Assembly (NCBI RefSeq): GCF_004358695.1
Contig: NZ_SNAA01000001.1
Location: 186,001 to 250,000 of the forward strand
Origin: Palleronia sediminis
GTDB lineage: Bacteria; Pseudomonadota; Alphaproteobacteria; Rhodobacterales; Rhodobacteraceae
Length of the DNA: 64,000 bases
Direction: 5' to 3'
The translations under genes and the position numbers were made by a program. Below, piece after piece: positions 63,065 through 64,000 of the stretch (its first letter is position 1; every line of letters begins with the position of its first letter). Under the pieces are notes generated by a model. The model did not search any database. It was not told the origin of the DNA and saw nothing but the letters and a program-made list of their open reading frames with translations.

Positions 63065-64000
63065 ATGGCCGACGCCGGCTCGCCTGAACTCGGGACGACG
63101 GAACCGCCGCGCGGACCCATCGTCCTGTCCATCGACGCCATGGGCGGCGACAAGGGCCCCGAGTCGGTCGTCGCCGGCATGGCGAAATCGGCCGCGATCA
63201 ATCCCGACCTTCGTTTCCTGCTGCACGGCCCCGAGGCGGTGCTGGCCCCCCTGGTGCGCAAGCGCCGGATCGGGGATCGCTGCGAGATCCGCGATGCCGC
63301 CGGCACCGTGTCGATGAACGACAAGCCGAGCCACGTCATGCGCAACGGTCAGGACACCTCGATGTGGTCCTGCATCGACGCGGTGCGTGACGGCGAGGCC
63401 GAGGTTGCGGTAAGCTGCGGCAATACCGGCGCGCTGATGCTGCTGTCGATCGTGCGGCTGCGCAAGCTGCCGGGCGTCGGGCGGCCGGCCATCGCCTGCC
63501 TCTGGCCGTCGCGCGGGCCCACGGGGTTCAACGTCATGCTCGATGTCGGCGCGGATGTGCGCGCCGAGCCGGCGGACCTGCTGCAATACGCGCTGATGGG
63601 CACCTCCTACGCCCGCAACGGACAGGGGATCGAGGTGCCGCGGATCGGGTTGCTGAACAACGGGGTCGAGGAACACAAGGGCCGCGCCGAGCTGAAAGAG
63701 GCGCATGCCCTGATCGAGGCCGCGGCCGCCGAGAACCGGTTCGAGTTCGTGGGCTTCGTCGAGGGCAGCGATATCCCCTCGGACCGGGTCGACGTGATCG
63801 TGACCGACGGCTTCACCGGCAATATCGCGCTCAAGACCGGCGAGGGCACCGCCCTGCTCATCCGCGAGCTTCTGGGCGACGCGTTCCGCTATTCGACCCT
63901 GTCGCGCCTCGCCGCGATGCTGGCGCTGAGCTCGCTCAAGCGGCTGCAAAAGCGCATCGACCCCCGCCGCGTGAATGGCGGCGTTTTCCTGGGGCTGAAC
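63065..64000 (+). CDS. plsX: Phosphate acyltransferase PlsX (partial)
   Basis: 312 codons visible, open at the right edge. Makes acyl-phosphate from acyl-ACP for phospholipid synthesis. Seen: IVLSIDAMGGDKGPESVVAG, SCGNTGALMLLS, and DGFTGNIALKTGEGTA. Start ATG 63065, 20 nt after rpmF. The fabH gene usually follows outside the window. Confidence 0.95.
   Translation, partial: MADAGSPELGTTEPPRGPIVLSIDAMGGDKGPESVVAGMAKSAAINPDLRFLLHGPEAVLAPLVRKRRIGDRCEIRDAAGTVSMNDKPSHVMRNGQDTSMWSCIDAVRDGEAEVAVSCGNTGALMLLSIVRLRKLPGVGRPAIACLWPSRGPTGFNVMLDVGADVRAEPADLLQYALMGTSYARNGQGIEVPRIGLLNNGVEEHKGRAELKEAHALIEAAAAENRFEFVGFVEGSDIPSDRVDVIVTDGFTGNIALKTGEGTALLIRELLGDAFRYSTLSRLAAMLALSSLKRLQKRIDPRRVNGGVFLGLN

Overview
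The window is a gene-dense, high-GC (high sixties percent by eye) stretch of an alphaproteobacterial chromosome. The gene set points to the order Rhodobacterales (Rhodobacter/Roseobacter group). Markers are the F1-ATPase zeta subunit (DUF1476), an RNase E whose S1 domain is split by an acidic insert, a gene-transfer-agent (GTA) type holin/endolysin cassette, a split B12-dependent methionine synthase, and the zwf-pgl-pgi operon. Genus cannot be decided from this window. I see no IS element, prophage integrase, CRISPR array or rRNA operon. It is mostly core chromosome, with two short accessory-looking patches near 10.8-11.5 kb and 44.9-46.2 kb.

Layout. 1-9.1 kb, mostly minus strand: ccdA (partial), tusA, rne, a DctB/DctD two-component pair, and a purine cluster purC-purS-(5'-nucleotidase)-purQ. 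9.2-14.8 kb, mostly plus: ATPase zeta subunit, a BHMT-like homocysteine methyltransferase, an atypical ORFan, a radical SAM protein, then a tightly overlapping run of corrinoid protein, small membrane protein, YbjQ protein and DUF1638 protein. 14.9-19.4 kb: NAD(P)HX repair enzyme, glnB-glnA, an unknown protein and an ABM monooxygenase. 19.5-24.4 kb: tRNA-Val, an HU protein, lon behind a heat-shock-like promoter, a membrane protein and hemB. 24.6-39.5 kb: Tat-type YSC84 lipoprotein, ppiD, trpE, anmK, tyrS-trpC-moaC-moeA, lexA, comEC, gltX, gltA. 39.5-48.6 kb: alkene reductase, transglutaminase, enoyl-CoA hydratase, the ccmE and ccmF-ccmH cytochrome c maturation genes with the lysis cassette between them, argC, murI. 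48.9-56.8 kb: LysR regulator, a candidate sRNA, purL, bolA-(84 aa protein)-grxD, zapA with an upstream coiled-coil gene, tkt. 56.9-64 kb: MFS transporter, zwf-pgl-pgi, HNH endonuclease, rpmF and plsX (runs off the end).

How genes fit together. PurC, PurS, PurQ and the distant PurL are purine enzymes; PurS, PurQ and the short PurL make the three-part FGAM synthase. GlnB and GlnA form the nitrogen-sensing and assimilation unit. Zwf, Pgl and Pgi carry glucose phosphate into the upper oxidative/Entner-Doudoroff route, and Tkt belongs to the non-oxidative branch. CcdA and CcmE/F/H serve cytochrome c assembly. BolA and the CGFS glutaredoxin are an iron-sulfur trafficking pair.

The most unusual signal is a family of eight short intergenic elements in two sequence variants (GGGTATTT...AAAGAGAAG and TGAGTATTT...GGAAACAGAGAAG). 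All eight lie on the sense strand 0 to about 60 nt after a stop codon, often followed by a GC-rich hairpin. Other notable points are a DctD that lacks the sigma-54 GAFTGA loop, a trp region where tyrS directly abuts trpC and trpG/trpD are absent, the lysis cassette inside the ccm genes, and an sRNA-like unit with an exposed CCUCCC.
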